The notes: a model not told the origin generated them from the sequence alone. 64,000 nucleotides of DNA from Flammeovirga sp. EKP202 (GCF_014534745.1 NZ_JACVVP010000017.1:1-64000), one strand, 5' to 3'; counted from the first letter of the stretch, positions 30,796-40,056 are shown. Numbers and translations are program-made.

Positions 30796-31800
30796 ATGAA
30801 AATTATTGTACCAATGGCTGGTCGTGGTTCTCGTTTGAGACCACATACTCTTACAACTCCAAAGCCTCTTGTTAAAATTGCAGGTAAGCCAATTGTTCAT
30901 CGTTTAGTAGAAGATTTAGCAGCAATGTCTGATGAAACATTAGAAGAGATTGCTTTCGTAATAGGTGATTTTGGTGAAGTTGTTGAAAGAGAACTTGTTC
31001 AAATTGCAGAGTCATTAGGCGCTAAGGGAACGATTTATTATCAAGACGAACCACTTGGAACTGCACATGCTATTAATTGTGCTGCGGATTCAATGGATGG
31101 TAATATTATTGTTGCATTTGCAGATACATTATTTAAAGCTGATTTTACAATTGATAAATTTGAAGATGGAATCATTTACACACAAAGGGTAGAGGATCCA
31201 TCAGCATTTGGTGTTGTGAAATTGAATTCTGAAGGTATTATTACTGATTTCGTTGAAAAGCCAACGGAATTTATTTCAGATCAAGCTATTATTGGTATTT
31301 ATTACTTCAAAGAAGGTGAGAAATTAAGAACTGAATTACAGTACTTAATTGACAATAATATTATGAATGATGGTGAGTATCAATTAACAGGTGCTCTTGA
31401 AAACATGAAAGCCAAAGGTGCTCGTTTAAAGCCGGGAACTGTTATTGAATGGTTGGATTGTGGTAATAAAGATGCAATTGTAAATACAAACCAGAGATAT
31501 TTAACTTACATCCAAGAACAAGAGTTAGTGCATGATTCAGCGGTTCTTGATAATGTGGTTTTAGTAAGTCCTGTTTACGTTGGTGAGAATGCAAAAATCT
31601 CTAATGCAGTAGTTGGACCGTTTGTATCTATCGGTGAGAACACTATTATAGAAAATTCTGTCGTTCAAAATTCTATTGTACAAGAAGATAGTGATATTCG
31701 TAGAGTAAATATTGAGAATTCAGTAGTTGGTAACCATGTTGTTTATAGAGGTCGATCAAAAGATCTTAGTATTGGAGACTTTACTTCTGTAAAAGAATAA
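30796..31800 (+). CDS. Sugar-phosphate nucleotidyltransferase
   Basis: A 334-residue NDP-sugar pyrophosphorylase. The N-terminal catalytic domain starts MKIIVPMAGRGSRLRPHTLT followed by PKPLVKIAGKP, the G-x-G-x-R and PKP signature. FADTLFKAD near 110 supplies the metal-binding Asp, and VEKP near 155 is also conserved. The C-terminal part (about 245-320) is a short left-handed beta-helix of hexapeptide type (VSPVYVGENAKISNAVVGPFVSIG). The product may be an NDP-glucose or GDP-mannose type sugar, which cannot be settled by eye. It is third in the flippase-dut operon and a terminator follows 30 nt after it. Confidence 0.9.
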   Translation: MKIIVPMAGRGSRLRPHTLTTPKPLVKIAGKPIVHRLVEDLAAMSDETLEEIAFVIGDFGEVVERELVQIAESLGAKGTIYYQDEPLGTAHAINCAADSMDGNIIVAFADTLFKADFTIDKFEDGIIYTQRVEDPSAFGVVKLNSEGIITDFVEKPTEFISDQAIIGIYYFKEGEKLRTELQYLIDNNIMNDGEYQLTGALENMKAKGARLKPGTVIEWLDCGNKDAIVNTNQRYLTYIQEQELVHDSAVLDNVVLVSPVYVGENAKISNAVVGPFVSIGENTIIENSVVQNSIVQEDSDIRRVNIENSVVGNHVVYRGRSKDLSIGDFTSVKE

Positions 31801-31830
31801 AAAAATCATTATTTATTTTCATTAAATATC

Positions 31831-31865
31831 AAAAACAGCGAAATATTTTAAATTTCGCTGTTTTT
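31831..31865 (+). terminator. Strong terminator ending the flippase-dut operon
   Basis: A 14-bp stem (AAAAACAGCGAAAT with ATTTCGCTGTTTTT) with a 7-nt loop. The T-run continues to 31867. Confidence 0.92.
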
Positions 31866-31969
31866 TTCATTTAGTATTTTCGTAGATTTATATAAATATA
31901 GACAGGTGTAGACTTTATACTAAATGCTCACTTGCTTCAAAATAGATTTAGAGGGGTTTATCATATACA

Positions 31970-33745
31970 ATGAATAGAAACTTATTGAACATTCGTACTT
32001 TTTTAGTTATACTTATCATTAGTTTTATTGCTTTTGATAATGCAGCATTTGCCCAAAAGAAAAAGAAAAAAAGGAAGTCAAAGAAAGAAAAAGACACACC
32101 TGTTGTAAGTATTGAGGAACCTTCTAAAAAAGATTTAAGAAAATCGGAAGAACTCTTTATCTATGCAGTGAATGACTACTTATTGGAAGAGTATAATCAG
32201 GCACTGGAACTACTTCTGAAATGTAACGAGCTCAACGGGAAAAATGATGGTATTAAATACCAAACGGCTTTATGTTACCAAAAGTTAGAGAATTATCAGA
32301 GATCTCAACAGTTTGCTAAAAGAGCTTTAGAACTCGACCCAAATAATAAATATTATTATAAACTTGTCGCTCAAAATTTTGAAATTCTTGGTTTGTATAA
32401 AGATGCATTACAAGTTTTAGAAGATCAAATCACTAAAACAGGTGATGATGAAGAAGCATTTTTCCAAATTGCAATGCTTTATCTACAAATGGGAGCACCA
32501 AGAAAAGCAATCGAATATTTTGATATTGGTGAAGAGAAATATGGAATTAATGATATTATTGTTCGTCAAAAACAAAGAATTTATATACGTCTTGGGGATT
32601 TAGACTCCGCACTATCTGAAGGCGAAAAACTAATCAAAGCTTACCCTGAAGACCTTAACTTTAAATACTCTCAAGTCAGATTATTACTAGGGAATAATAA
32701 AACAGATGATGCGAGAGAAATGCTTGAACCGATTTTAAAAGATTATCCTAATGAAGGAGAAGGACATTTCCTTTTGGCTAGTATTTACAGAAATCAAGGA
32801 GAATCTGAAAAGTATTACGAAGAACTCAAAATAGCATTTGGAAGTGATGATGCACTTTCTGATGAATCATTCAATATATTAACAGGATACCTACAATTCA
32901 CTTATAACGAGAAGAAGAGAAAAGAAGGGGAGGAATTGATTAAAATTGCTTTAGAGGCACACCCAAATGATCATAGAGTTTTTGCAATTTATGGAGATTT
33001 TCAAGTTTCCATCAAAAAGTATGCTGAGGCAAGAAACTATTATAGAAGGTCATTAGATCTTAATCCTAATAATTTTAAGTTATGGCAACAGGTCTTATCA
33101 ATTGATTGGGAATTACAGGAAACTGACTCAGTGGAAGTTCATTCAGATTTAGCAATTGAGTATTTCCCTAATCAAGCGATTTTATATTTCTATAGTGGTT
33201 CATCGAAGTTGTTTTTAGAAGAATACGAAGAAGCTGAAGCAATGCTTAATCAAGGTCTTCAGATTGTGGTAGATCCTTCACTTAAAATTCAATTTAATGC
33301 TCAATTAGGTGATACTTATTATAAATTAGATGATTTTGAAAAGTCATTTAAGAAATATGAAGAAGTACTTGAGGTTGACCCTATCAATCTTTATGTATTA
33401 AATAACTACAGTTATTACTTATCTCTCCGTAAGGAAAATCTTGAGAAAGCTGAGGAAATGTCTCAAGAACTGATTTTAGCAGAACCTGAAAATGATACTT
33501 ACTTAGATACTTATGGTTGGGTATTATTTGTGAGAGAGAAATATACTGAAGCAGAAAAAGTACTTGAAAAAGCTGCTGGAATTACTAAAAATGGAACCGT
33601 CCTTGAACATTATGGGGATGTCCTGTTTAAAGTGGGGAAAGTTGAAAAGGCAATCGAGTATTGGAAAAAAGCTAAAGAAACGGGTGATGAAGTCACGGAA
33701 GTTTTAGAACAGAAAATCGACCAGAAAAAATATATATCACAATAA
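31970..33745 (+). CDS. Large exported TPR protein
   Basis: A 591-residue exported protein. The signal peptide ends near FAQ (residue 29) and is followed by a striking lysine-rich stretch (KKKKKRKSKKEKD). The remainder is almost all TPR units: DGIKYQTALCYQKLENYQRS, FFQIAMLYLQMGAPRKAIEYF, RVFAIYGDFQVSIKKYAEAR, TYLDTYGWVLFVREKYTEAE and VLEHYGDVLFKVGKVEKAIEY. In many Bacteroidota a TPR gene follows dut and the nucleotidyltransferase, then DUF4292 and an EnvC-type M23 peptidase. Those last two are not present here. It is probably a periplasmic scaffold in envelope biogenesis; the exact role is unknown. Confidence 0.87.
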   Translation: MNRNLLNIRTFLVILIISFIAFDNAAFAQKKKKKRKSKKEKDTPVVSIEEPSKKDLRKSEELFIYAVNDYLLEEYNQALELLLKCNELNGKNDGIKYQTALCYQKLENYQRSQQFAKRALELDPNNKYYYKLVAQNFEILGLYKDALQVLEDQITKTGDDEEAFFQIAMLYLQMGAPRKAIEYFDIGEEKYGINDIIVRQKQRIYIRLGDLDSALSEGEKLIKAYPEDLNFKYSQVRLLLGNNKTDDAREMLEPILKDYPNEGEGHFLLASIYRNQGESEKYYEELKIAFGSDDALSDESFNILTGYLQFTYNEKKRKEGEELIKIALEAHPNDHRVFAIYGDFQVSIKKYAEARNYYRRSLDLNPNNFKLWQQVLSIDWELQETDSVEVHSDLAIEYFPNQAILYFYSGSSKLFLEEYEEAEAMLNQGLQIVVDPSLKIQFNAQLGDTYYKLDDFEKSFKKYEEVLEVDPINLYVLNNYSYYLSLRKENLEKAEEMSQELILAEPENDTYLDTYGWVLFVREKYTEAEKVLEKAAGITKNGTVLEHYGDVLFKVGKVEKAIEYWKKAKETGDEVTEVLEQKIDQKKYISQ

Positions 33746-33747
33746 CT

Positions 33748-33783
33748 AAAAAGGCATTGAAAAATTAATTTCAATGCCTTTTT
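33748..33783. terminator. Bidirectional terminator between convergent genes
   Basis: A 15-bp perfect stem (33748-33762 with 33769-33783) has A-runs on one side and T-runs on the other. It serves the TPR gene on the plus strand and the zinc-ribbon gene on the minus strand, whose stop codon lies 2 nt away. Confidence 0.93.
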
Positions 33784-33784
33784 A

Positions 33785-34711
33785 CTAACCTTCTTTTTCT
33801 GATAGATATTTCAATACTTTCAGAGTTGGCTCATAATTAGAACAGCCTTCTAGTGACTTTTGGAAATATCGCCTAGCCAATTCTTCGTTATTGGATTGTA
33901 GGTAGGCGATTGCCAAATTGTAATGTAATGCAGGGAAGTAAGGTAACCTCATCTGCATTTTGGTATATAGGTCAGCCGCTTCTTTTAATTCACCACATCT
34001 ACTAGCAAAATTAGCTTCTGCTAATTCCGTAAAATCGGGATGATGTCCTTGGTTCGCTTTATAATACTCTATCAGTGTGCCTGGGACACCAATCAGAAAC
34101 ATTAAGTTTTTCAAAATATTTTTGTGGAAAAACTCAATCCCTAAATTATCGCCTCCGTAGTATTTGGTTGTTTTCCAATAAAATTTCTTTTCAAAAAAGT
34201 AATATTCGTATTTTTTTCTATATCCTAATCGGTCATAATATCCCGTTTCAGGACATATATCAAATAATTCTCCATTTGAAAACAATAGACCGTGTTTGTC
34301 AGAGATCGAATGACATTCATTACAATAATGATATTGAGTATCTAATTGATGATCCCAATTGATGGGGTTGTCACAATGTCCGCATCGGCGTGTTTTCTCT
34401 GCATTTTGAGAGATAAAAATATCAAAGGATCTTTTAATATCTTTGATCATACCAGATCGAATAACTAAGGCATTATTCTTAGCAATTCTCCAATGTACAG
34501 TCCTTTTTCCTAGTAGCGGATAGTTCTTAAAAGTGATAATTAAGTAACCACCAAAGTAAGTCATCCGTAAAATATCATAGAAAGAGATTAATTCTCCTGT
34601 TAAATAGATGCCATTTTCATTGATATTTCCTAATTTAGGTAAGAGGAAATAACTTTTCTTCTTTTCTGAGTAAGCTTTAAAAGAAAATGCAAATGAAGGA
34701 ATTTCAAGCAT
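33785..34711 (-). CDS. Zinc-ribbon and TPR protein of unknown function
   Basis: A 308-residue protein not recognised as a named family. Residues 1-105 have strands (YLTGELISFYDILRMTYFGG, YLIITFKNYPLLGKRTVHW) resembling a PH-like beta barrel. A four-cysteine zinc ribbon follows (RRCGHCDNPINWDH, YHYCNECHSISDKHG; residues about 112-147). The middle part is aromatic-rich. The C-terminal 75 residues are two TPR units (LHYNLAIAYLQSNNEELARR). There is no signal peptide, so it is probably cytoplasmic. A -7-like element lies 27 nt ahead of the start. The gene is convergent with the TPR gene at 31970 and divergent from ftsH. Confidence 0.78.
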   Translation of the reverse strand: MLEIPSFAFSFKAYSEKKKSYFLLPKLGNINENGIYLTGELISFYDILRMTYFGGYLIITFKNYPLLGKRTVHWRIAKNNALVIRSGMIKDIKRSFDIFISQNAEKTRRCGHCDNPINWDHQLDTQYHYCNECHSISDKHGLLFSNGELFDICPETGYYDRLGYRKKYEYYFFEKKFYWKTTKYYGGDNLGIEFFHKNILKNLMFLIGVPGTLIEYYKANQGHHPDFTELAEANFASRCGELKEAADLYTKMQMRLPYFPALHYNLAIAYLQSNNEELARRYFQKSLEGCSNYEPTLKVLKYLSEKEG

Positions 34712-34737
34712 AAAAAGGTTTATATATTGAATTTTAT

Positions 34738-34745
34738 CAAATGTA
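34738..34745 (-). promoter_or_regulatory. TAnnTTTG element for the zinc-ribbon gene
   Basis: TACATTTG on the minus strand, 27 nt upstream of the ATG at 34711, gives a short leader of about 20 nt. No -33 TTG at a suitable distance was seen. Confidence 0.35.
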
Positions 34746-34795
34746 TAAGCACTAATCCATTGGTTTCACGTAAACTTTTGATATTTTTACAAATC

Positions 34796-34896
34796 AGAAG
34801 CAATGCTTCTTATAAAAGAATAATACAACGTATTTAATGCGTTTTAAAGATAATTAATTTGACACTAGTAGAAAACCTGTCGCTAATAGCGCCAGG
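34796..34896 (+). ncRNA. Possible small RNA or ftsH leader ending in a terminator
   Basis: In the divergent region before ftsH there is a small hairpin (34796-34810, AGAAGC-AAT-GCTTCT) and then a plus-strand terminator hairpin (34876-34896). No plus-strand gene lies upstream to be terminated, so the stretch may be a short independent RNA or an attenuator in the ftsH leader. A TTAATTTG sequence near 34854-34861 is a one-mismatch -7 element. This is inference only, and the boundaries are approximate. Confidence 0.3.
34876..34896 (+). terminator. Orphan intrinsic terminator upstream of ftsH
   Basis: The stem is CCTG, one mismatch, CGCT, a 3-nt AAT loop, then AGCG and CAGG. It is followed by CTTTTTTTTATTT on the plus strand. 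It lies 75 nt before the ftsH start codon. Confidence 0.72.
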
Positions 34897-34970
34897 CTTT
34901 TTTTTATTTCAAATTTTCTCATTAACTTTTATTTTGTGTTGATTGAATAAAACTTCAAACAGATAATTTC

Positions 34971-36923
34971 ATGAAAAATAGAACTAAATTTTCAATTTGG
35001 TACTTCTTAAGCATTCTTGGAGGAATGCTATTTTTAGAAGCTTTATTTTTCTCAGGACCCAATGTAAAAGAGCTCTCATACAATGCTTTCAGAGATAGTA
35101 TTGCAAATGGTAAAATTGAACATGTGGTAATTGCAGATGATAAGGTATATGGTAAGATAATTAAATCTACTACTTCGATAATTAATGACACTACCGAAGT
35201 AGATTCTACTGATGCCAGTAAAAGAAATGGGCTATGGAAAATTGATGCTACAGGAAAGGCGGCTCCTTGGAGAATTGATTACGAAAGGAGAAAAGAGGAT
35301 TTAAGCAGACAGTTTTATGTGATCAAATTGAATGATCCTGATCTAATTCAAGATTTACAAAAAGCAAAGATTGATTATAAAGGCATTATTGAAAATGATT
35401 GGCTAGGGAATTTCTTCTCTAATTGGTTATTGCCATTTGGTTTACTCTTCTTGATTTGGGCTTTTGTCATGAGAAGAATGGGTAAAGGTGGAGGCCTCGG
35501 TGGAGGCGGAGGTAATAATTATCTCAATGTCGGAAAAAGTAAAGCCAAGATCTACGCTGCAGATGCTGAACACCTTGTTAATTTTGATGACGTGGCTGGT
35601 TGTGATGAAGCGAAACAAGAATTGGCAGAAGTAGTAGATTTTCTAAAGAACTCTACAAAATACACGGAACTAGGAGCAAAAATTCCAAAAGGTATTTTAT
35701 TAGTAGGCCCTCCAGGTACAGGTAAAACATTATTGGCAAAAGCAGTTGCAGGTGAAGCAGGTGTTCAATTTTATAGCTTGTCAGGTTCTGATTTTGTTGA
35801 AATGTTTGTGGGTGTTGGAGCAGCTAGAGTGAGAGACCTTTTCACTCAAGCAAAATCAAAAGCACCTTGTATCATCTTTATTGATGAATTAGATGCAATT
35901 GGTAAAAGTAGATCTTCTAATGGGATGTCAGGAAATGACGAAAGAGAAAATACTTTGAACCAATTGTTGGTTGAAATGGATGGTTTTGCTGCTGATCAAA
36001 CCGTTATCGTATTAGGAGCAACAAACCGACCGGAGATATTAGATAAAGCATTGCTCAGACCAGGTCGTTTTGACCGTCAAGTACAGGTTGATAGACCTGA
36101 TTTGAATGGTCGTTTGATGATTTTGAAAGTACATTCAAGTAAAATTAAGCTAGGGAGTTCAGTTGATTTAGAAGAGATCGCTGCACAAACGGCTGGTTTT
36201 GTAGGCGCCGATTTAGCCAATTTATGTAACGAAGCGGCATTATTGGCTGCAAGAGAAGGTAAAACGGAAGTAGAGCAAATTAACTTTACGGATGCATTTG
36301 AAAGGGTTGTAGCAGGTTTAGAAAAGAAAAATGCTGTAATCAGTGAGTCTGAAAAGAAAACAGTTGCTTACCATGAAGCTGGACATGCTATCGTAGGGCA
36401 CTTTACAAAAGGTGCCGATCCTGTAAGAAAGGTTTCCATTGTACCAAGAGGTTCTGGTGCTTTAGGATATGTATTACAAGCACCTACAGAAGATCGTTTC
36501 TTAATGAGTAAAGATGAATTGTTAGGTAAAATCAAAGGTCTACTTGGCGGTAGAGCTGCAGAGCAAATCGTCTTTGGTGATATTAGTACTGGAGCTTCTA
36601 ATGATTTAGAAAAAGTAGCCTCTATCGTTCGTTCAATGTTGACAGTATATGGTATGAGTGAAAAATTACCTAACTTGTCGTTACAAAAAGAAGGACAAAA
36701 TAATTTCTTAGGTAACGGAGGAGCTTCTCATAAAAGATCTGAAAGTTTAGAAAAAGAGATTGACAAAGAATCCCTAGAGATTATTGCAACTTGTTATGAG
36801 GAAACAATCGCTTTCTTAAATAGTAAAAGAGATGATTTAGAAAAATTAGCTCAGATATTATTACAGAAAGAAATTCTTGATGAGCAAGATGTCCTTGAAA
36901 TTCTTGGACCAAGAGCAGTTTAA
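34971..36923 (+). CDS. ftsH: ATP-dependent zinc metalloprotease FtsH
   Basis: Membrane-bound AAA+ protease that degrades unfolded and regulatory membrane proteins, 650 residues. There are two membrane segments (about 9-27 and 147-165) enclosing the periplasmic domain. A glycine-rich linker follows ([12 protein letters not shown]). The AAA domain has Walker A GPPGTGKT (246-253), Walker [12 protein letters not shown], and the second region of homology [21 protein letters not shown]. The M41 zinc motif is HEAGH at His468-His472. A putative terminator lies 75 nt upstream. It is followed after 1 nt by a 74-codon gene. Confidence 0.97.
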   Translation: MKNRTKFSIWYFLSILGGMLFLEALFFSGPNVKELSYNAFRDSIANGKIEHVVIADDKVYGKIIKSTTSIINDTTEVDSTDASKRNGLWKIDATGKAAPWRIDYERRKEDLSRQFYVIKLNDPDLIQDLQKAKIDYKGIIENDWLGNFFSNWLLPFGLLFLIWAFVMRRMGKGGGLGGGGGNNYLNVGKSKAKIYAADAEHLVNFDDVAGCDEAKQELAEVVDFLKNSTKYTELGAKIPKGILLVGPPGTGKTLLAKAVAGEAGVQFYSLSGSDFVEMFVGVGAARVRDLFTQAKSKAPCIIFIDELDAIGKSRSSNGMSGNDERENTLNQLLVEMDGFAADQTVIVLGATNRPEILDKALLRPGRFDRQVQVDRPDLNGRLMILKVHSSKIKLGSSVDLEEIAAQTAGFVGADLANLCNEAALLAAREGKTEVEQINFTDAFERVVAGLEKKNAVISESEKKTVAYHEAGHAIVGHFTKGADPVRKVSIVPRGSGALGYVLQAPTEDRFLMSKDELLGKIKGLLGGRAAEQIVFGDISTGASNDLEKVASIVRSMLTVYGMSEKLPNLSLQKEGQNNFLGNGGASHKRSESLEKEIDKESLEIIATCYEETIAFLNSKRDDLEKLAQILLQKEILDEQDVLEILGPRAV

Positions 36924-36924
36924 A

Positions 36925-37149
36925 ATGATAAGAGAGGAAAAGAAAATCGATCAATTTATCTTAAGAGAAGCAAAGGGCATTAAGGATATGCTGAAAAGTG
37001 GAAGTATATCGAAAGACTTAGTAACTTTTGAAATTTTTGTAGATAATATAATGTCAGATTTTCAAATTGATCAGAGTCAAAAAGAGTATACCGAAAACCG
37101 TTCAAAAGAAATTTTGACTGAAAAAGGTATAAATATTTCAGGATTGTAA
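36925..37149 (+). CDS. Small hypothetical protein translationally linked to ftsH
   Basis: A 74-residue charged, helical protein of no recognised family (MIREEKKIDQFILREAKGIKDM...). The start is taken as the ATG one base after the ftsH stop codon. An upstream reading would overlap the end of ftsH by 47 nt and encode FtsH-like codons in another frame, so it is less likely. The single-base spacing implies translational coupling. A terminator follows 9 nt after the stop. It has no signal peptide or membrane segment. Confidence 0.65.
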   Translation: MIREEKKIDQFILREAKGIKDMLKSGSISKDLVTFEIFVDNIMSDFQIDQSQKEYTENRSKEILTEKGINISGL

Positions 37150-37157
37150 TTATATTG

Positions 37158-37195
37158 AAAGCCATACGTTTTATAAATTTAAAATGTATGGCTTT
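37158..37195 (+). terminator. Terminator of the ftsH operon
   Basis: A 16-bp stem with one wobble pair (37158-37173 with 37180-37195) and 6-nt loop is followed by TTAAC. It begins 9 nt past the stop of the 74-codon gene. Confidence 0.85.
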
Positions 37196-37268
37196 TTAAC
37201 TTCACTAACTATTTTTTCGTTTTAAATAATTAAACACATAAAATTCACATATTTAACCAATCACTAGC

Positions 37269-38018
37269 ATGTATTTTATTGAAAAACAGGAGTACGATAA
37301 GTACACTGATGAAGACCATCAAGTATGGCAAACACTCTACAAAAGGCAAATGAAAATCTTACCATCATTAGCTGAAAATGATTTTTTAGAGGGGATCAAA
37401 GCCATCGGATTTGAGGAAGACAAAATACCATCTTTCCAAAATTTGGACGAGAAGCTACTCTCTATTACTGGGTGGAGTATTGCTCCAGTAACCGGACTGA
37501 TTCCGAATAAAGAGTTTTTTGAGCTTCTGAAGGCTAAAAAATTCCCTTCATCGACATGGTTTAGAAAGTTGTCTGAATTGGATTATTTAGAAGAGCCTGA
37601 TATGTTTCATGACATTTATGGGCATGTACCTCTTTTAACCAATGCATTTTTCTGCCAATACTTAGAGAAAATGAGTGTCATTGCGTTGGATTATATTGAT
37701 AACGAACATGTTATTGAATTGATTTCACGCTTGTATTGGTATACCGTTGAGTTCGGCTTAATTCAGAAAGAAGAAGGGTTAAGGATTTATGGAGCAGGAA
37801 TACTTTCTTCTAAAGGGGAAAGTGAATACAGCCTGTTTTCTGATATTCCAAAGCGTCATAAGTTCAATGTTCTGGAGATTATTCAAACTCCTTATATCAA
37901 GGATAAATTCCAAGAACAATATTGGGTGATTAGTTCTTATAAAGAGTTGTATGACAGTTTGGATGAATTGGATCGTTTATTAGGTAAAGTTGTGAAAAAT
38001 GATATTATAATTCAGTAG
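37269..38018 (+). CDS. phhA: Phenylalanine 4-monooxygenase (aromatic amino acid hydroxylase)
   Basis: Predicted to hydroxylate phenylalanine to tyrosine with a reduced pterin and O2. At 249 residues it is the size of single-domain bacterial enzymes and lacks the N-terminal ACT domain of animal forms. The iron ligands are visible: His114 and His119 in DMFHDIYGHVPLL, and Glu161 in YWYTVEFGLI. The pterin-site region TGWSIAPVTGLIP (residues 67-79) is also conserved. No pterin-4a-carbinolamine dehydratase gene lies beside it. It is a single gene, convergent with the redoxin-like gene. Tryptophan hydroxylase activity cannot be excluded by sequence. Confidence 0.93.
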   Translation: MYFIEKQEYDKYTDEDHQVWQTLYKRQMKILPSLAENDFLEGIKAIGFEEDKIPSFQNLDEKLLSITGWSIAPVTGLIPNKEFFELLKAKKFPSSTWFRKLSELDYLEEPDMFHDIYGHVPLLTNAFFCQYLEKMSVIALDYIDNEHVIELISRLYWYTVEFGLIQKEEGLRIYGAGILSSKGESEYSLFSDIPKRHKFNVLEIIQTPYIKDKFQEQYWVISSYKELYDSLDELDRLLGKVVKNDIIIQ

Positions 38019-38105
38019 ATAAATAAGTACTAAGACTAAAGTATTTAATACTAATCCCAATTATTATTTTTGCGATTACTCCTTATAAAAAGAAGAATAG
38101 AACCA

Positions 38106-38525
38106 TTATTTATTCATTTTTGGCGTAGTACTTAAAAATTCAAAATGCTCTTCTATATTAGACATAAAAGTTTTTCTGAAAAGTAGAGTACCATTGATGC
38201 CATATAAAAAGGAACTTCTCTGAACAATACCTATCGGTAATAGATAACATTGTAATTGCTTTGCAATTCTTGCTTTCGAATCAGCCAAAATAGGGAAGGG
38301 GAAGTTCTTTTTCTTTAATACTTTTGAAATATCTTCTTCGTTTTGATGAACAATAACAAATAAATTTTTAACATGTTTTGTGATAGCCTTCATCTGCTTT
38401 TTTAGTAAAAGAAGGTGTTCTTTGTCCAATTTTGAAGAGACGGTAGGTAAAAAGACAATCAGAACGTTCTCTAATTGAAAACGATAGACTTGTCCTTTAT
38501 AATTTCTTAGTTCAAATGTTTCCAT
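38106..38525 (-). CDS. Redoxin-fold protein lacking a peroxidatic cysteine
   Basis: A 139-residue protein with the beta-alpha layout of AhpC/TSA-like redoxins: NVLIVFLPTVSSKLDKEHLLLLKKQ, NLFVIVHQNEEDISKVL, FPFPILADSKARIAKQL and SSFLYGINGTLLFRKTF. In active peroxiredoxins the strand is followed by PxxxTxxC. Here the equivalent is LPTVSSKLD, with no Cys. The only Cys is in QLQCYLLP in the middle. It is therefore unlikely to be an active peroxidase or thioredoxin. The gene follows ribBA, but an intrinsic terminator T-run ends directly at its ATG. Confidence 0.75.
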   Translation of the reverse strand: METFELRNYKGQVYRFQLENVLIVFLPTVSSKLDKEHLLLLKKQMKAITKHVKNLFVIVHQNEEDISKVLKKKNFPFPILADSKARIAKQLQCYLLPIGIVQRSSFLYGINGTLLFRKTFMSNIEEHFEFLSTTPKMNK

Positions 38526-38532
38526 AAAAAAG

Positions 38533-38564
38533 AAGAGCGTATAATACTGAAATTATACGCTCTT
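38533..38564 (-). terminator. Terminator after ribBA touching the next start codon
   Basis: A 13-bp perfect stem (AAGAGCGTATAAT with ATTATACGCTCTT) with a 6-nt loop is followed on the minus strand by CTTTTTTATG. The ATG (38525) begins the redoxin-like gene. Confidence 0.9.
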
Positions 38565-38584
38565 ATAATATAATTTAGAAAGAA

Positions 38585-39802
38585 TTACTTTAGGATATTA
38601 TGTCCCATTTTATCTCTCTTAGTCTCTAAATATTTTTTGTTGTATTGATTAGGAGAAATCTCAATAGCAATACTATCTACAATCTCAAGACCGTAACCAA
38701 TCAAACCAGCTCTTTTCTTAGGATTGTTAGAGATCAATTTCATTTTACTAACGCCTAATTTTCTTAAGATTTGAGCACCAACACCATAATCTCTCTGGTC
38801 AGACTTAAAACCTAAAGCTTTGTTCGCTTCTACAGTATCTAAACCTTCCTCTTGAAGTTTATAAGCTTTTAGTTTATTGACTAAGCCAATACCTCTACCT
38901 TCTTGATTCATATAAAGAATGACACCTCTGCCTTCTTTTTCGATCATTTCCATAGCTCCATGAAGCTGAGGGCCACAGTCACACCTACATGAACCAAAGA
39001 TATCACCTGTTACACATGAAGAGTGTACTCGGACCATTACAGGTTCATCTGTAGTAATGTCACCTTTAATCAGTGCAAGGTGTTGTTCACCTGTTTGTGT
39101 ATGACGGAATGCCTTTAAGCTAAAGTGTCCGAATTCAGTGGGCATATCCACACCAATTTCTTCTTCTACTAACGACTCTTCCAACTTCAAACGGTATTGA
39201 ATCAAGTCCTCAATACTGATCAATTTTAAATTGTGTTTCTTCGCTACGTGAACCAAATCTGGAAGACGTGCCATTGTTCCATCATCGTTCATGATTTCAA
39301 CAAGTACACCACAAGGTTCCAAACCTGCTAAACGAGCAAGGTCAATTGTAGCTTCAGTATGACCAGTTCTTCTTAATACACCGTTTCTTTTCGCTTTAAG
39401 AGGGAAGATGTGTCCTGGCTTACCTAAAACTGCTGGATCAATATTAGGATCAGCTAAAGCTTGAACTGTTTTAGCACGATCACTTGCCGAAATACCTGTA
39501 GTACATCCATGACCAATTAAATCAACAGATACAGTGAAAGGTGTTTCAAACGCAGCTGTATTTTTACCCACCATTAACTCAAGTCCAAGATCTTCGCAAC
39601 GATCTTCAATCAAAGCACAGCAGATAAGACCTCTACCTTCTTTTGACATGAAATTAATGATTTCTGGAGTTACTTTTTCAGCAGCACAGATAAAGTCACC
39701 TTCGTTTTCTCTATCTTCATCATCAACTACAATAACTATTTCACCATTTTTGATTGCTTCAATTGCATCTTCAATGGTATCTAATTTGAATTGTTCTGAC
39801 AT
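38585..39802 (-). CDS. ribBA: Bifunctional DHBP synthase / GTP cyclohydrolase II
   Basis: Catalyses two early riboflavin steps: ribulose 5-phosphate to 3,4-dihydroxy-2-butanone 4-phosphate, and GTP to the diaminopyrimidine precursor. It has 405 residues. The RibB domain is residues 1-205 with [18 protein letters not shown] and [17 protein letters not shown]. The RibA domain is about 205-400 with the zinc site [17 protein letters not shown] and [18 protein letters not shown], ending in the NNPKKRAGL signature. It lies alone upstream of the redoxin-like gene. A TACCTTTG element lies 42 nt ahead of its start codon. No FMN riboswitch was seen in the leader. Confidence 0.97.
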   Translation of the reverse strand: MSEQFKLDTIEDAIEAIKNGEIVIVVDDEDRENEGDFICAAEKVTPEIINFMSKEGRGLICCALIEDRCEDLGLELMVGKNTAAFETPFTVSVDLIGHGCTTGISASDRAKTVQALADPNIDPAVLGKPGHIFPLKAKRNGVLRRTGHTEATIDLARLAGLEPCGVLVEIMNDDGTMARLPDLVHVAKKHNLKLISIEDLIQYRLKLEESLVEEEIGVDMPTEFGHFSLKAFRHTQTGEQHLALIKGDITTDEPVMVRVHSSCVTGDIFGSCRCDCGPQLHGAMEMIEKEGRGVILYMNQEGRGIGLVNKLKAYKLQEEGLDTVEANKALGFKSDQRDYGVGAQILRKLGVSKMKLISNNPKKRAGLIGYGLEIVDSIAIEISPNQYNKKYLETKRDKMGHNILK

Positions 39803-39843
39803 TTTATATATGGATGTGAATTGTTCTCAACATGTTTATAACA

Positions 39844-39851
39844 CAAAGGTA
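39844..39851 (-). promoter_or_regulatory. TAnnTTTG element for ribBA
   Basis: TACCTTTG on the minus strand would start transcription near 39838 and give a leader of about 36 nt. The leader is too short for an FMN riboswitch. No -33 TTG was found at 17-23 bp. Confidence 0.42.
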
Positions 39852-40056
39852 AAATATTATTGATATATAAACTATTTGAGCCTGTTTGAATCCTTTGATT
39901 TAGTAAAATTCCACTATTTAAGAGCAAAGTTTGATAATTTAAAGACAATTGATTCAAAATATCTCTTAAATATTAACTTTTAATTTTAACTAAAAACAAA
40001 AACTTTTGTTTCCAAAAATTAGGTTTCAACAATGCTTTGTAAGAACACTTATTCAT

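Noticed and set aside
39803-39843. Possible FMN riboswitch ahead of ribBA
   Set aside because: The likely leader is about 36 nt and AT-rich, without the conserved RFN-element sequences.
39534-39863. 109-codon open frame opposite the start of ribBA
   Set aside because: It is antisense to conserved RibB motifs and extends into the ribBA promoter; no evidence of coding.
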